Shown here: positions 43,341 to 56,075 of the stretch, in pieces
Layout of the letters: the number at the start of each line of letters is the position of its first letter
Numbering within the stretch: the stretch's first letter is position 1
Origin: Isoetes taiwanensis
Taxonomy: Eukaryota; Streptophyta; Lycopodiopsida; Isoetales; Isoetaceae
DNA length: 64,000 nucleotides
Direction: 5' to 3'
NCBI GenBank assembly: GCA_021234155.1
Contig: JAJEKV010000045.1
Span: forward strand, 1,336,635-1,400,634
Notes under the pieces: model-generated
What the model saw: only the letters and a program-made list of their open reading frames with translations
Told to the model about the DNA's origin: nothing
Database searches by the model: none
Translations under genes and position numbers: made by a program

Positions 43341-45531
43341 ACACGGCAGGGGTGCACCTATCTCCAAATGTGAGATGAGGATAGCTATTTTGGCTCCCTT
43401 CTAGCACTATTCTCTTTTTGTACGACCTAGTGTAAGTCCTAGGTAGGTGCCCCATATTTCAACCTTTTACTTCTTCTTCACCTCAAACACCGCCCAATTT
43501 TTTCAAACTTTTCAAGCACCATATGGCGTGTTCGATTTGGTGTTATGTCCTCTTGATTCTCATCAAGACTAAGGCATTTCTTCTCTTCCATAGTTGACCG
43601 CATTGTGGACCCCTAGCTATATGAAAAGCCACCTTCTTCATGGAAAACCATTCTATGGGAAGGATTCCCAACAGTTAGCAGGTTCAAATGGTACCTAACG
43701 GTATTCAAAGCTATCCAGACTCCATGCCCATACTACTTTGTAACTTTTCACATTCCACCGGGGCAATGTTCTATAGATTCTGTTCAAATGCGATATGGGG
43801 CATACCGGACCGACGCTATTGTCCCATTTTTGAGACCAGTTGATTGACCTTTGACCCCCCGTGGTATCACTTGCCAAAGGAGCATTTATCATCGTGCGGG
43901 GCAAAATTTCGCCATACATTTCTCGGATGTTTTTGGGGGTTTCTCCGTGATCACTAGTTCCTATTTGGGACCATATTGGAAGCAACCCTTTAGTCCTCAA
44001 GCTCGTAACTTGATTTCACAAACTTTGTTTGGCTCAATCACGAGGGTGCAAAGACCCATGGATTATGCTCTCCTCTCTTTATAATGTTTGGGAGTGGCAA
44101 AATTATGCCCATATTTCTATTCAAGGTCCTTTAAGGCAAAAAACATACGAGAATTCTACCCAACTGGCTAGATGCCTCCTTGTACCAAGGAGTAGAAGAG
44201 CATTGTTTGGCATTGAATTGAAGATAGCTGTGTACCCATTATGTAAAATGGCTCGATATGACTTTAAAGCACATTATCAACAATTTAGCACGTCGACATT
44301 CTCATTCAAAGAACTACAAACTAGCTGAACTCTAGGTCTTTAGGAATGACAATATAATGCTTATAAATATATTGCATTTTCTAATTGAAGAGGACAAAGT
44401 AACATAATTCAATACAAAACACTTCAAAAAAGAACTTCCACCACGATGGCATGGCATTTGGCAAGCGAGTCTCCTCAGCACCCACAACCAACTACTAAAC
44501 GATCATGGTTAGCTTGTTATTTACCGCCGGGTCGAGCATCCCTAGATGCAGCATAACAAAAAGATGGGGCAAGAGAAATCGGAGGGTCTGAACCCTTTCG
44601 GTGCAGAGTTCATGCCCAAACATTCCACCATTGATCATATTTTTCATATTTGTGGGCCTTGATAGAAGATAGCAAAAATCACCTATGATCCATATTGCTT
44701 TATCGAGTTTACAAGTTTTCCTTTGAGCAAAATAGAAAGAAGTTATGGGAGGATTGATGCCTTAGAAGCCCGTTAGAGTTGCGTGTAATCTAACATCCGG
44801 GCAAGTCTGGAACAGTTTCACGCCCAAATGCCATCGTCAAACTTGTAAACAATAGTATTGGTGTCCACCAAGAATGCCTACTCTCTCCAACGTTGTTTGG
44901 TCCGGCACATTGATTAGCCAGAGGATTGGTTTGTTCCAAACATGGGGGATGGAGGGGTTTTGGTTGCAACCATATCATCCGATCCGACTCATATACATCA
45001 TGATAATGGACCTTGTTTGTCGAGGCGGGATCCAAAACAATATTGAATCTAAGAAAAAATGGAATCTTTTATTTATATATATGAAGTACATAAATAGGTT
45101 CACACGCTTTAACTGAAGACTGGCATTGAAACCGAAATGGCGGCAGTACCGAACTTTCCAATATATAGTACCCTAGCCTTGTGCATGTTCACCACCATCA
45201 TCAATGCATATTCGCCATTTGGCTAGTGTGCATGCTCACCTACGTCAATCCATCGCCACTTAGTTAGTGTGTGCATATGTGCTACTTTTTCCATCATGCT
45301 TATGCTATACTAGCTATCATATATACAAAATGTAGCATAATCGTTAAAGTCTAGAGCATGCATCAAGGTGATCATGGGTTTTAAGTCCTCAAGTTGAAGT
45401 GACATATGATATTTTGGATATTATGATATTTTTGTATGCGTGTGTATATGTACATATACTCATGCTTAATTTTCCACCTCCTTTGACAATGAGTTTCAAT
45501 AGTTACCCTTGCGTAAAAAAACACCACCTTT
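43341..45531. other. No gene recognised
   Basis: Moderately long frames on both strands (43,695-44,000 minus; 43,851-44,084 plus; 44,790-45,035 minus) are mutually antisense and show no family motif. They might be the worn body of the element whose tail lies at 43,279. Confidence 0.4.
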
Positions 45532-45664
45532 GATATTTTAGAGATGTCATTTGGTAAGAATAGAGGTCTAATAAGGGGAAGAAGCAATTTTGGCACAAGA
45601 CCCGATATTTTAGAGATGCCACTTGCAAAAATAGAGGTCCTAATAAAGGAAAGAAGCAATTTCG
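45532..45664. repeat. Two-copy tandem repeat, 72-bp period
   Basis: GATATTTTAGAGATG starts at 45532 and again at 45604. Both copies continue with 'CACTTGC/CATTTGG', 'AAGAATAGAGGTC' (second copy 'AAAAATAGAGGTC'), 'TAATAA' and 'GAAGAAGCAATTT' (second copy 'AAAGAAGCAATTT'). They are diverged by about 15 per cent and non-coding. Confidence 0.85.
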
Positions 45665-48600
45665 ATTGTCCAAAATAAAGATTGAAACAAACCAAAAATC
45701 AATTTAAAGGGCTTCTAGCAAAAAGGGGGAGAGATTGAACCTAACTCTACATTTTGATCGCTTATTTCTATCAAAGAAAATTATTTTTTTATGCAAACAA
45801 TGACTCGACAAAAACAAGAAACATCATTCAAAAATAGATCAAAAATCTTGGCTAATTTAAGAGAAACCGATCCAACTTAAATATTTGACGTAGTTTTAAC
45901 TAACCAACTAAGCCTGGCCAAGAAAAAGTCGATTAAGGTCACCGATTACCCGAATTAAGGCCCTGGGGCACCCAATTTTTTTGTGTGTTGTGGGCGAATT
46001 TGAAAGTAGAAAACGCCAAGAAAAAAGTTGGAAAAGCAAAAGAATTACCGAATATAAGAACAAGAATTTCTTGAAGAAAACCTTCAAAAGTAAAGGAGTA
46101 TCGAGTTTGAAAAGCCAAAAACTACCAAAATCGAAAGGAATAAATATGATTTAGTACCAGACGTGAAGAACACTAGGATTTTAACAAACAAAATATGAAA
46201 GTAGGGGAAAACCAGAAACAAAAAAGAAGAAAGAAAGGAACGCCAAAGAGAAGGGCCGATAAGAATGAACTGGAAGTCAATGACAATATATAGCAGAAAA
46301 CAAGAGAAAAAAGGAACAAATCTGATAAAAAATAGGCCAATGATATGATGTCTTCCCAAGAATGATGGTTCTATGATGTCATAGAACCATTGCATTTTAA
46401 CCCATGAAGACCACCTGGGGCAATATAAGACAATATGGATAAACAGTGCATAAAGTCCAAAGAAACAAAACGACAAAGCTCCATCACTAATTAGCACAAA
46501 CGCCATTCAATATAAAACAAAATAAAAAATATGGTACATACGCCAAAACAAACCCGACAAAAGAAAGGCATGAATCCCCAAATAATTTTTTTTTTTTTTT
46601 TTAATTGAAGGACGTCAATCACATAATGAGTACAGTAGCTACATCACATTCTACGCATCGGGCATGGAAGCCAATCCATTACCAGTCGCCGATACCTTAT
46701 GTATGTCTTTTTTTGCATGTGATTATTTAGCACATAAAGCGTGTTTAAGGTCTCTATCACGGGACCAATTGGTTGGTCATTTGTCAAGTATAATGGACAC
46801 CCGACATGATAAACAACTCATTTTACCATTCAAATGTGCTTTTGAACTTTAGATAATTCCTTTTTTCGCTTTTGAGAGCTAAGAAAGTGCGAATTTTTGA
46901 ACTGAAAACTAAGAGCCTTTTAGATGTCCGCCATGATGAAGTTAACTTAGTTGGCACTCAAAGATTCCGAAATGAACAATAAATGAAAAGGGATGATTTA
47001 GCTTCATCATGCCAACTTATTAGCCGCCACAACACCCCTGACTTGTAACCGTGATAACTTTATTAAAGAAGCCATTTCTGGTGAAAGCTAATGTTAGGTG
47101 TTGCAAATTTTTGAACTCGCGAAAGCAATTTACATTAGATAATTTTTAACTTAGTACTATTGCTTTTTCCTTTATCAAAATTTATTTTGAAAAATCAAAA
47201 AATAAAATTCAACGACATGTTTCATATTCGTGAGGCCAAGATAAAGCTTATACAATCAAAAGGCCAAAATAAAATGTATCTTTTTTATTGCAATATTACA
47301 TACCGACTTATTACCGCTGGCTACTTTTTTGGGTAATTATTATTTACCTTTTTTGCACAAAGAATCGGGATCAATAATATCACCAAATCGCGATAGACTC
47401 ACGCACGCCTTTGCCGCCGCTCTTCGCCGCGGAGCAATATTTGTCTTCCCGCATTTCTACTTTATAACCAAGCCGAAATCAACAGACCCAAATCCAGCCC
47501 CTAACCCTGAAGCAAACCCCAACAAAATTGATGTTACGAAGAGTCTTTGACAAGTTTGAACGGTAACTAAAGATCATCAAAACAGAGTCCGTGATGCTCG
47601 CCACAAGGAAACCCGCCGTCGCCTTGGCACCATCACACTGTAGTGACCATCCTCATCACCCTAGCATGGTGTCAAGTTAGTCTATAAATGACCAAATAGT
47701 GTAGGCGATGAGGACACCCCTGCCTTACTCCCCATATTGCTAGCCACAAAATCATTACAAGATTTTAAATATGGAAAGGACAATTGAACCAATATTTTTT
47801 CATATAGCTTTTCCAATCGCTTTTCTATCCAACATGTATGCTTAAATCATCCATTCTTTTCCCATAGTTTTTTTTTTTCCGCTCACCATACCAAAAGCCT
47901 TGAGAAGTCAACAAAGGCAAAGATACATGATTTTTTTTTCAAATAATGTGAATCTATCATTGTACGCTTAGTGACCAAATGGGACAATAGTGGACCTTTC
48001 CGGTCTCAATCCAGCTTTTGTCTTTCAGGTTCTAGCATCATATCCTCAAGTGAATAAGGAGTCAAAAAGAACTTCAATATTAATCTTTATCTTTTAATGA
48101 CGTCTTAGCAAAGTTCATATCAATACTTTGAATATTTTTATAGTTTGAATACGTAGACAAATATTAGCAAAAGTATTCAAACTTTATATTAGCAATACAT
48201 TATGAGTAAATAATCAATCTAAAACTTCAATGCAAACAATTATCGAAAATCATCAATTCAACAGTTTACATGGTAATGACCCCGCATCATGAAAAGGAAA
48301 AGTTGGACCATATACACTGCCTCCAACGCCTTCAATCCAGAAGCTCGGGATATATTGCAATGCATGCTTTATTGTCAATTTCTTCGAGAGTTCAAAAATG
48401 TATTTTTGGTTTCTTTTCTCATTTGACCGCATTCCCCATAAACATATTAATATTTACATTCGTGAGAAATTCATACTTTTAATAACTTAACCCTTACTTA
48501 ACATAAGAAAAATGTGTTCTCTCGCCTAGGTCAAATATTTCGAGCCCCGTTACATGCTCATAAGTGTCACATGCAATTTCACAACGTCGCATATAAACTT

Positions 48601-48699
48601 ATTATGATATGAATATTACTCACATTTCCTCTCATATCATAATGTTGTAATTCTCTTGCAATTTATCTCTCGTGCCAACTTATTGAATGCTTGTTGTTC
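45665..48699. other. No gene recognised; T18-like tract at 46,586
   Basis: An A-rich plus strand (45,700-46,560) resembles the repeat domain at 22.8-26.7 kb in composition. A T-run at 46586-46602 followed by AATTGAAGGACG may be another retroposon 3' tail on the minus strand ('GAAGGAC' is shared with the copy at 651). The hydrophobic 140-codon antisense frame at 46,084-46,506 is a composition artefact. Nothing else is supportable. Confidence 0.4.
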
Positions 48700-49480
48700 A
48701 ATCTTTTTGTTATAGGCATGCCAACCCGCTTTTCCCGGACTAATATATTGCATCAGACAACTATTTTTCAACACATGTCTCCATAAAAATGAATTTCCAT
48801 TTTAATGCTTTGTTCTTTTCATGACATATAGTTTTTGTCATTGCTATACAACTTAGATTATCACAAAAAATGGTGTACCTTCCGACAGTATAACCCAACC
48901 TCGCTTAGAAAACCTCCTTGTCCATAAGCAATTTCCTTTTAAGGGCAAGTGTAGTAGAAGCATACCAATCCTCAGTTGATAGCAACGAAGATTGCTTTTG
49001 CTTCTCCAAAATATTAGGTCCTCCACCTAGTACATATTCAGAGGTTGATTTACGCTCATCCGATTTCCACACACCAATGCATCACAAGATGATGTCAAAT
49101 TTAAATCTCGAATCGAATTAATTATGCCAACATCTTTAGTTCCTTTTAGATATCTCAACCTTTTTTAGTACTTTCAATCAATGACCCTTTCTAGGGTTGT
49201 GATTAACCCCAGTATCCATATTAACTAAAAAGCAATGTCGCCCTCCATTAGCAATATACAAAAAAAGGCTTCCCACCAAAGGTCTATATGGTATTTCCAT
49301 CATCCCTTGCTCCCCGTCATGTTTAAAGCACATTCCCTTTGAAATGCCCCTGTCTCATATAATTGGTGTTTTTGTTGAGTTACACCCTTGATATATTGAA
49401 TCGCCTCAAGATTGAATCAATATATTTACTTTGGGACAAAGTGATCATTCTTTTATTCCAAGCATCACATTATATGGACT
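48700..49480 (-). mobile_element. Ty1-copia pol fragment: RT thumb and RNase H
   Basis: Read on the minus strand from 49,475: SQSKYIDSILRRFNI, then, after frame changes, MEIPYRPLVGSLFLYIANGG, NHNPRKGHWLKVLK, RYLKGTKDVGI, SEYVLGGGPNILEKQKQSSL, CDNLSCIAMTKT and CHEKNKALKWKF. These follow the family order 'QSKYI..iL.RF', 'YR..VGSLMY', 'RYLKGTKD', 'KSTSGYVF.LGGGPISW.SKKQ', 'YCDN.SAI.L..NP' and 'HHARTKHI'. This is the end of copia reverse transcriptase plus RNase H, heavily frameshifted. It stops near 49,480 at a perfect small inverted repeat (TATATGGACTT ... AAGTCCATATA, 49471-49499). Confidence 0.8.
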
Positions 49481-52400
49481 TCTTTTGTAAGTCCATATAT
49501 CTCAAATTGCTCAAAAGCGTGTAGAATAGAAGGTGTTTAGTACAAAGTAAGTCCCTTCGGGCTCGAAATTACCACGGCAACTAGAAAAAATGGTGTACTT
49601 ATGTAGAATAAAATCATGTAGAACCACATTAAGACAAAGACAAATATACATAAATATTTAATTTTGAAAGGTTCACATATAGAAATTAACATTCAAATAG
49701 GGTATTTCCCTTTGACAAGTTGTATTTAAATATTACCGCTTCCAAGATTAATGCAAACTAAAAATGTACACAGATAAACCAAGAGAAAACATGCATTAAA
49801 AGTTCATAGACTTTATAAGGTAACATCAACTTCAAATGAGGGCCCTTAACTATGAGCCCCAATTTAGTTATTTATATAAGCATTTGCTACACCGATATGA
49901 AAAAGTATATTAAATTGTCAAATTGAATAAGAAAACAATGGATTTGGGGAAATATAGGTCTAACATGCAATTCCTGTGTTAGTATATGGAAAATAGGGCA
50001 TACCAATTTTAGCCCCAGGACATACCGGGTTATCTCAAGAACCGGATTCTAAGTAAACCCACTGCTATAGTGGGTCAGTGCATCGATCTCATCGGGATAT
50101 AAGAAGAAATTCGCGGGTCACCATAGTTAGTAAATGATAGTATTCATATCAATCCTTCTTATTATGATGTAAATATGTTTAAATAGTTATATTATTGATA
50201 GCTTTAGACCACACAAGCGACCTCCAAAACAGCCGGATGGACTAAAACATAACAAGATCAGACATTAAATTTATGACGGGACTCAGATGCTATGAAATCG
50301 GACCGTGTTGTTGCCAATTCGCATGTAAAACGAATAATGAAGGAGTAACTGCGGAGTCGCAGCTAAACTACCGAATATGCGTGCCACACCCTCGATCAGT
50401 AAGTACAGAAATTCAATAAATCTTGGATGCCGTCATGTCGCAGATTTAACTAGTTGCTGTGCATATCCAAGCTCATTCAAAAATTCTCGCCAGTGATAGT
50501 TCGGGTTTCTTACTGTGATGTCTTGGGTTTCATGATTCTTAGAGAGAAGCTTGAATTTGATTTCCCAGTCTGCGCAAAGTTTGGCTTGCAAAGTGAGCGT
50601 AAGATTTCCAGCGCAAGATTTACGCATCGCCGAAGCTTGGTCAGGTACAGTAAATTTGGATCATACCACATTTGATCCAACCGCAAAGGATATATGTAGC
50701 CAGATAAGGCAAAGGAAGCCCCGCCTAACTACTTGAGTTAAAACAAGCACGCCCACTTAGCCTCTTTCACAAATCCTCAGAGTAAGCTCTCATTTCACAA
50801 CGAATTTAGCTTTGAACAAGTATAAGTTTAAGCCCAGTTTCATCTTATCGAACAAAGGTCACATTAACCGACTTGAGTAACCAAGGACGCCTGAATTTAG
50901 CTTCAACAAATTCCATACACATAAGCTCATTTCATCATATTTTCATCATATTGGAAGACTTGTGGCCAGTTGAAGGCAGTAGAAACAAAAGCCCATGCGG
51001 TTTTAAATTGGGCGTTTTAATTTAAGCTAGAAATCCCAACTCTTACATCAAAAGTTAAACAAAATGGAACTCTTACATAAAAGCAAGGCCACGGAATCGA
51101 ACCTCAAAGGCATGAAAGGGCCTGCTCCGCCAAACCCCATTCATAAATAAATAAAACAATCAAAACATGCAAGAATGGATTGGAAACTAAGAAGGAAGAA
51201 TAGGCAACAAGGATCCGAATTAGGTCTTGGCCTTAATCTGGGAGAACTAAGATTGAATCTAAGTGAAAAGAAAGATTATTTGCTCTAAAGCAAATGAATC
51301 GATGATCCGGAGGCACTGAATACATGGTCGGATTCGGATCTTGCTATTCGATTTACAATGCCAATCCAATCTTGAAAAAGAACAAATAGAAGAAGAAGGA
51401 AAAATAGAAAAGAAGAAACCCCTTGAACTTCCTCCTACACCATTTGGGAAACAATTTGGTCTTAGAATGGGGAAGCGTTTATCCGAGGAGATAAGTGTCC
51501 CGTCATCGCCCTAGCCCATAAGAAGGTAAATGGATGTGATAAGAAAGAAAAAGAAAAAAAGGGACGAATAGAAAATGGACACGACGTCTTTTCAAATTTA
51601 AAATTTGAATGCAAACGTGACTTGACTTTTAATATTTCCGCCCCGTCCTCACGACATACGTCCGTCGGCTTTTAAAAATTCAAAATTTGTCCCACTATCA
51701 AGTTCCCCCCTTTTTCACATTCGCCAATTTTTAAAATTCAAAATGTCTCCCACTTTCAAGTTCCTTTTTTCCACAATCGAAAGGTTCTCAAGCTCTCTCA
51801 AGGCTGGGGCGCAGAGGAGCATCTGATCACTTTGGATCTAGCCGATATTATACAAGTAAGTCTATTTGGATTTTGATGATAATAGTACATTTGTATACCA
51901 TTGCAAGAATGTTTATTATAAAAAGTGTTGCGGCATGCATTGCTACACTGGTGATGAGGTGCTGAGACACACCTTAGGCTTCAAAATAAGGTAGGATCTT
52001 TCATTGTTGAAATCCCAAAGCTGGAATGGTATATTGCAGGCATGTTGCAGCATTCAAGAACGCACTGATGATGAGATGATGAGATGCACCTTCGTCTTCA
52101 AAATGAGGTAGGAGCTTTCATTGTTCAAATCACGTAGCTAGAACAGCTTGAATCAAAGATGTGCTAAAGATGCTGTTATTAGAATATTGTTATGCTACTA
52201 GCTTGGATCAAACAGTGGTTGTAACTAAATAGGGCTCACCACCATGTCGACCAAAATGCTTGAGCACCCATCTTGACACCCAAATTTGTCCAACAGCTTG
52301 GGGGTGTAATTTCATGTAGGGGCTGGTGCCATTTTGGTGACCCCGAATAGGGCCGTTGCTCACTTTTATCGCCCAAATTAGTGGGCCCAAAGTTTTTGGT

Positions 52401-53500
52401 TTTTTTTTTACAAAAGGTGGCAGCCCAATTTGTGCCAATAAATGAGGTGTTTGAGCTCATCAAGCCTGCCGCGATATTGGATCGACAAGTTATGGAGCAA
52501 ATTTTAATAACAAAATGGGTGCTGCTTTCGTCGCATTTGGTCAACCCAAATTGGGCGGTTAAGGGCAATTTCTATTTTTCTTTGGGCCCTCAAATTGGGG
52601 TGCCCAATTTGGAAGCACCAAACCCCAATTTGGGCTCACCAAATTGCCGGGCGCCCTCCACCTCCCTCTCTCTGTCTATCTCCCTTTTTAAGACATTTTC
52701 ACCAAGTTTTCATGTAATTTTTCATGGCGGCTTTGTGCTTGAAAGCGATGTAGGTACCCAATTTGTAATGGTGTGTCTTTCATTGCTTTGCAGATATGAA
52801 CGTGTTTAGTTTTAAGATGATTTCTTGCCAGGACAATTCACTACTGCCTCATTTAGTCCTAACCGACTCATAGTGTTGAAGATGTGTTTGAATGTCAGGG
52901 AAATACACTCTAGGAGACTCTAAATGCTCACGATATAGGTATGGCATCACCTTCGGCCTAGCAATCTCAACTTTTATTTTTGGACTATTTCATTATATAT
53001 AGACTCCTACAATGCCAAAGCTATATGTGCACTATCTATTGTCGATATAGGTGGACTCACTGTAAGAACATGTATGTCCATTTGACAAAACCATCCATGA
53101 AGGTCTTCTGGTGAAATTTCTCTGCAACCGGACGATTCATTCGGTAAAAAGCGAGAAATAGGTATGTGATTTTTATATCTTTCATATCTTTCAATAAATA
53201 TATGCGCACCTCGATGATGAGAGCTTGACCCGAGCTGACCGGGCTGGCAACCAGCCTCTAGTTTTAAGAGTTTGAGAATGGGCGTGATGTACCACGTGAG
53301 CGTCAAGCCATCACACCGGAGGAACGTTAGTGCGTGGAAGGGTAAATCCATACCGAATTCAATCCATTTCAACGATTTGTGAAGGCCTCCTCCCAATAAG
53401 AAGAAACTACTCAACAGTGTCAACATTCCAGTGCTTGTTTTTGAAGCATATGCGCACTTTCTTTGGGGATGTCTGTTAGTGTAGTGTCTCGGCTATCATT
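49481..53500. other. No gene recognised; 4 kb between two copia pieces
   Basis: No supportable gene in 4 kb. Frames at 50,433-50,736, 52,208-52,809 and 53,007-53,426 lie on both strands and have no recognised domain. The stretch separates two minus-strand copia fragments that together would tile one pol gene, so it could be an insertion. I see no diagnostic ends. Confidence 0.4.
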
Positions 53501-53509
53501 GAAGCAAGT

Positions 53510-54359
53510 TCACCAAAAAAAGGTCCATAAATTCAGGTATTGTCCAAAAATAATGAAATTGTGCATATCCTTGTCACGAGATACCTCAATTCTTAAAAAA
53601 TGTTTTAGTTCCCCTAAATCTGTCATTTTGTATTTCTCCTTCAAGACTTGTTTGCAATGATTTAGAATGTTTGTACTATTTGCAACCATTATACAATCAT
53701 CCACACATACGGCAATAATGCAGAAGTCTCCTCCATCTTTAAAAATATACATATTCCCATCATGATTCAGCTTTATGAACTCTTGTTCTCTTAAAAAACC
53801 ATCTATGCATTTGTACCATTGCCTTGATGACTGTTTCAATCCATAAACTCCAGACTTTGTTTTTATCAACTTCCTGTTTCATAAATATTTCTTCTTCAAG
53901 GTCAGCATTGAGAAATTTTGTGCTAACATCCATATGATGTAGCTCGAGGTTTAGTGCATTTGCCATAGATATCAAGATCCTTATGCTTGCAAGCTTTACT
54001 ACTAGTGAGTATGTCTCATCATAATCAATTCCTCTTTTTTGAGAATATCCTTCGGCTACTAGTCTAGCTTTATGCTTTGGACTTCCATCTGCATTGAATT
54101 TCAGTTTGTATACCCATTTGTTTCCTACAATATTTTTCCCCTTTGGCACATCAACTAACTCATATGTAGATGTTCTTTTGAAAGAGTTCATCTCATCTTC
54201 CATAGCTTCTTTCCATTTGTTAGCATCTAGACTAGTCACTGCCTCCTCAAAACTTTCTGGCACACATGTTTCAAGCACCATCAAGATCTCATTAGTTTCC
54301 TTTGTTTGAGTATATAGTCTGTTGCTTTTGCTATCTTTTCTTCTTCCATAGTGTTCCAT
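53510..54359 (-). pseudogene. Copia reverse transcriptase, N-terminal two thirds
   Basis: From 54,359: ESFEEAVTSLDANKWKEAME, NSFKRTSTYELVDVPKGKNI, VGNKWVYKLKFNADGSPKHK, ARLVAEGYSQKRGIDYDETY and LELHHMDVSTKFLNADLEEE, where the catalytic motif 'MDV..AFLNG.L' is MDVSTKFLNADL. In the second frame: VYGLKQSSRQWYKCID, AVCVDDCIMVANS (family YVDD box, here CVDD) and TDLGELKHFLRIEVSRD. One frameshift near 53,860 joins the two parts. The sequence ends at about 53,510, just where the thumb should start. Confidence 0.88.
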
Positions 54360-54389
54360 ATCAACTTGCCCTTCTTTCCTAAGCCTTTC

Positions 54390-55617
54390 TCACTCGGTTC
54401 TTCTTTTCTTATTTTCTGTCACAACAGGCAAATCTTCAGTTTCTTCATTTATGTCATCCTCTTTATCTGAGTCATCATCATCACTATACTGTAACTCTTC
54501 ATGACCTCTAGTTGATTCCACTTCATCATTATGATCAACATGCTCATGCTTTTCTTCCTCATTTAGTTTTTCTGAACTTCCTTTATTCATGTTTTCTTTC
54601 TCATGTCTTGTAGACATTTCTCTTTGTATATATAATTCCTTCTCTATAAATTTCACATCTCTACTCACCATAATTTTTCTGCTAATAGGATCATAAACCC
54701 TGAATCCCTTTGAATATTCATCATGCCCTAACCAATAGGTCATAACAGACCTATCATCAAGCTTCAATATAAGTTCCTCTGGAACATGTAAATATGTCAA
54801 GCAACCAAATTTCCTGACCACATTTCTTCAGGACTTTTTCCTTTCAACACATTGGATGGTAGTACATTTTGAATCATTACTGCAGTCTTTACTGCTTCTT
54901 TCCAAAGGTAGTTAGGCAGACCAACATGCTTCAGCATAGCCCTTTAGGGCATTTAAAATGCTTTTATTTTCCCTTTTTGCTATCCCATTCTGCTGAGGTG
55001 CATTTAACTACGAGTATATTGCCTCTTGATCCCCGTTTCTATGCAATAGTTCTTAAATTTCCAAGAAAGATACTCTCCTCCTCTATCAGATCGTACACAT
55101 TTAATTCTTCTTCATATTGATGTTCCCATTTCTGCTGCAAATGTCTTAAAAGCATCAAATGCTAAATTTTTTATCTTCAAGCAATGGCTGTTGTTTTCTG
55201 GTAGTAGTCATCAATGAATGTTATAAAAGTAATGTTTTCGGATATGCCCTGTTACATTTAATGGACCACAAAGGTCTGTGTGCACAAGATCCAAGATTCC
55301 TTTGGCTCTTTCCTTTGATCTATCAAAAGGCAGTCTACATTGTTTCCCAAATATACAACCCCTGCAAACATGATTAGGGCGGTTTCTGTTTAAAAGTATA
55401 TCAGACCCTGGCTTATCATTAACTCAATATTCTTAATGTGAGTATGTCCTAGTCTTTCATGCCAAGTCTGAATATCTGGAATTGTTGCCACATTTACGTT
55501 TGCCAGACAATGTGCATTGATTCCAAATAGATTACCAACATGTTTTTCTAGAAACTTCATTTTATTTTCTTCAAACACTTTACAATGCAACTGTTCAAAA
55601 ATTACTTTGAAACCCAT
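54390..55617 (-). pseudogene. Copia integrase (GAG-pre-integrase, core, C-terminal region)
   Basis: From 55,617: TWHERLGHTHIKNIELM, the His part of the zinc-binding pre-integrase. Next come CRGCIFGKQCRLPF (Cys part), LDLVHTDLCGPL (first catalytic Asp), ITFITFIDDYY, VRSDRGGEYLS (second Asp), a remnant of the 'QQNG.AER' Glu block with a stop, and VRKFGCLTYLHVPEELILKL followed by MTYWLGHDEYSKGFRVYDP, the C-terminal SH3-like region. An acidic tail (YSDDDDSDKEDDINEETED) ends before the RT. The core is split by several stops; the C-terminal 143 codons are open. Confidence 0.88.
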
Positions 55618-55652
55618 ATCAACAAGTTGTGATACTGATATTAAATTTCTGA

Positions 55653-56075
55653 CTAAACTACATTTTGTAAATTTACTGCATTTCCGTCTAAATAAAAGAT
55701 CTCCAGCACTCCTACATCTTCTATGCTCTGCAAGTTTCCATTGCCAACTTGGATATGTCCACTTTTAGCTCTTTTGCACTCCTTTTGGCAATTTTGAGTT
55801 GCATGATATGGTTTTTCAGCTCCACTATCTAGAATGAGTAAATCATCATCATTAACTCTCATTACATGCATTAAAATTTTAGAATTTCTTACCTCATCCT
55901 CTTCCTCTCGTTTGCCTTCATCTAGATTCACCTCTTACGCCAAATTTAACTCATAAATGTTTGATCTTCCCCTTCCTCTACCTCTGCCTCTAAACCGGTT
56001 ACTAGTTCTTTCTCCTCTGCCCCTTCCTTTAGAACCATGTTTGGGTGTTGAGGCGGCTAGACCACTTAGATTGTT
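55653..56075 (-). pseudogene. Copia gag tail and protease
   Basis: GLAASTPKHGSKGRGRGERT and FRGRGRGRGRSNIYEL represent the basic RGG-like gag C-terminus. After one stop, NLDEGKREEEDEVRNSKIL leads to LLILDSGAEKPYHAT, the protease active site ('W.LDSGAS.HMT' in the family). DSG is intact. Downstream QVGNGNLQSIEDVGVLEI matches the flap region. The conventional CCHC zinc knuckle is not visible. Confidence 0.8.

Larger units (their letters stand above)
53501..56075 (-). mobile_element. Ty1-copia remnant: gag end, protease, integrase, N-terminal RT
   Basis: On the minus strand from 56,075 downward the order is Arg/Gly-rich gag tail (GRGRGERTSNRFRGRGRGR), protease, GAG-pre-integrase and integrase, integrase C-terminal region, and reverse transcriptase to about 53,510. 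Copia order (protease-integrase-RT-RNase H) is kept. The RNase H and both LTRs are missing here. Frameshifts and stops occur in every domain. The upstream end is joined directly to a gypsy integrase at about 56,075. Confidence 0.9.

Noticed and set aside
46084-46506. 140-codon hydrophobic minus-strand frame resembling a membrane protein
   Set aside because: It is antisense to an A-rich repeat-like stretch. Phe/Leu/Ile richness follows from base composition, and there is no family motif.
50433-50736. Overlapping frames on both strands
   Set aside because: Mutually antisense, short, no recognisable domain. Not enough to call a gene.
52208-52809. Frames of 76-142 codons near an internal T-run
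   Set aside because: Repeated 'CCAAATTTGGG'-type sequence with Pro/Asn codon runs, and open on both strands. No family recognised.
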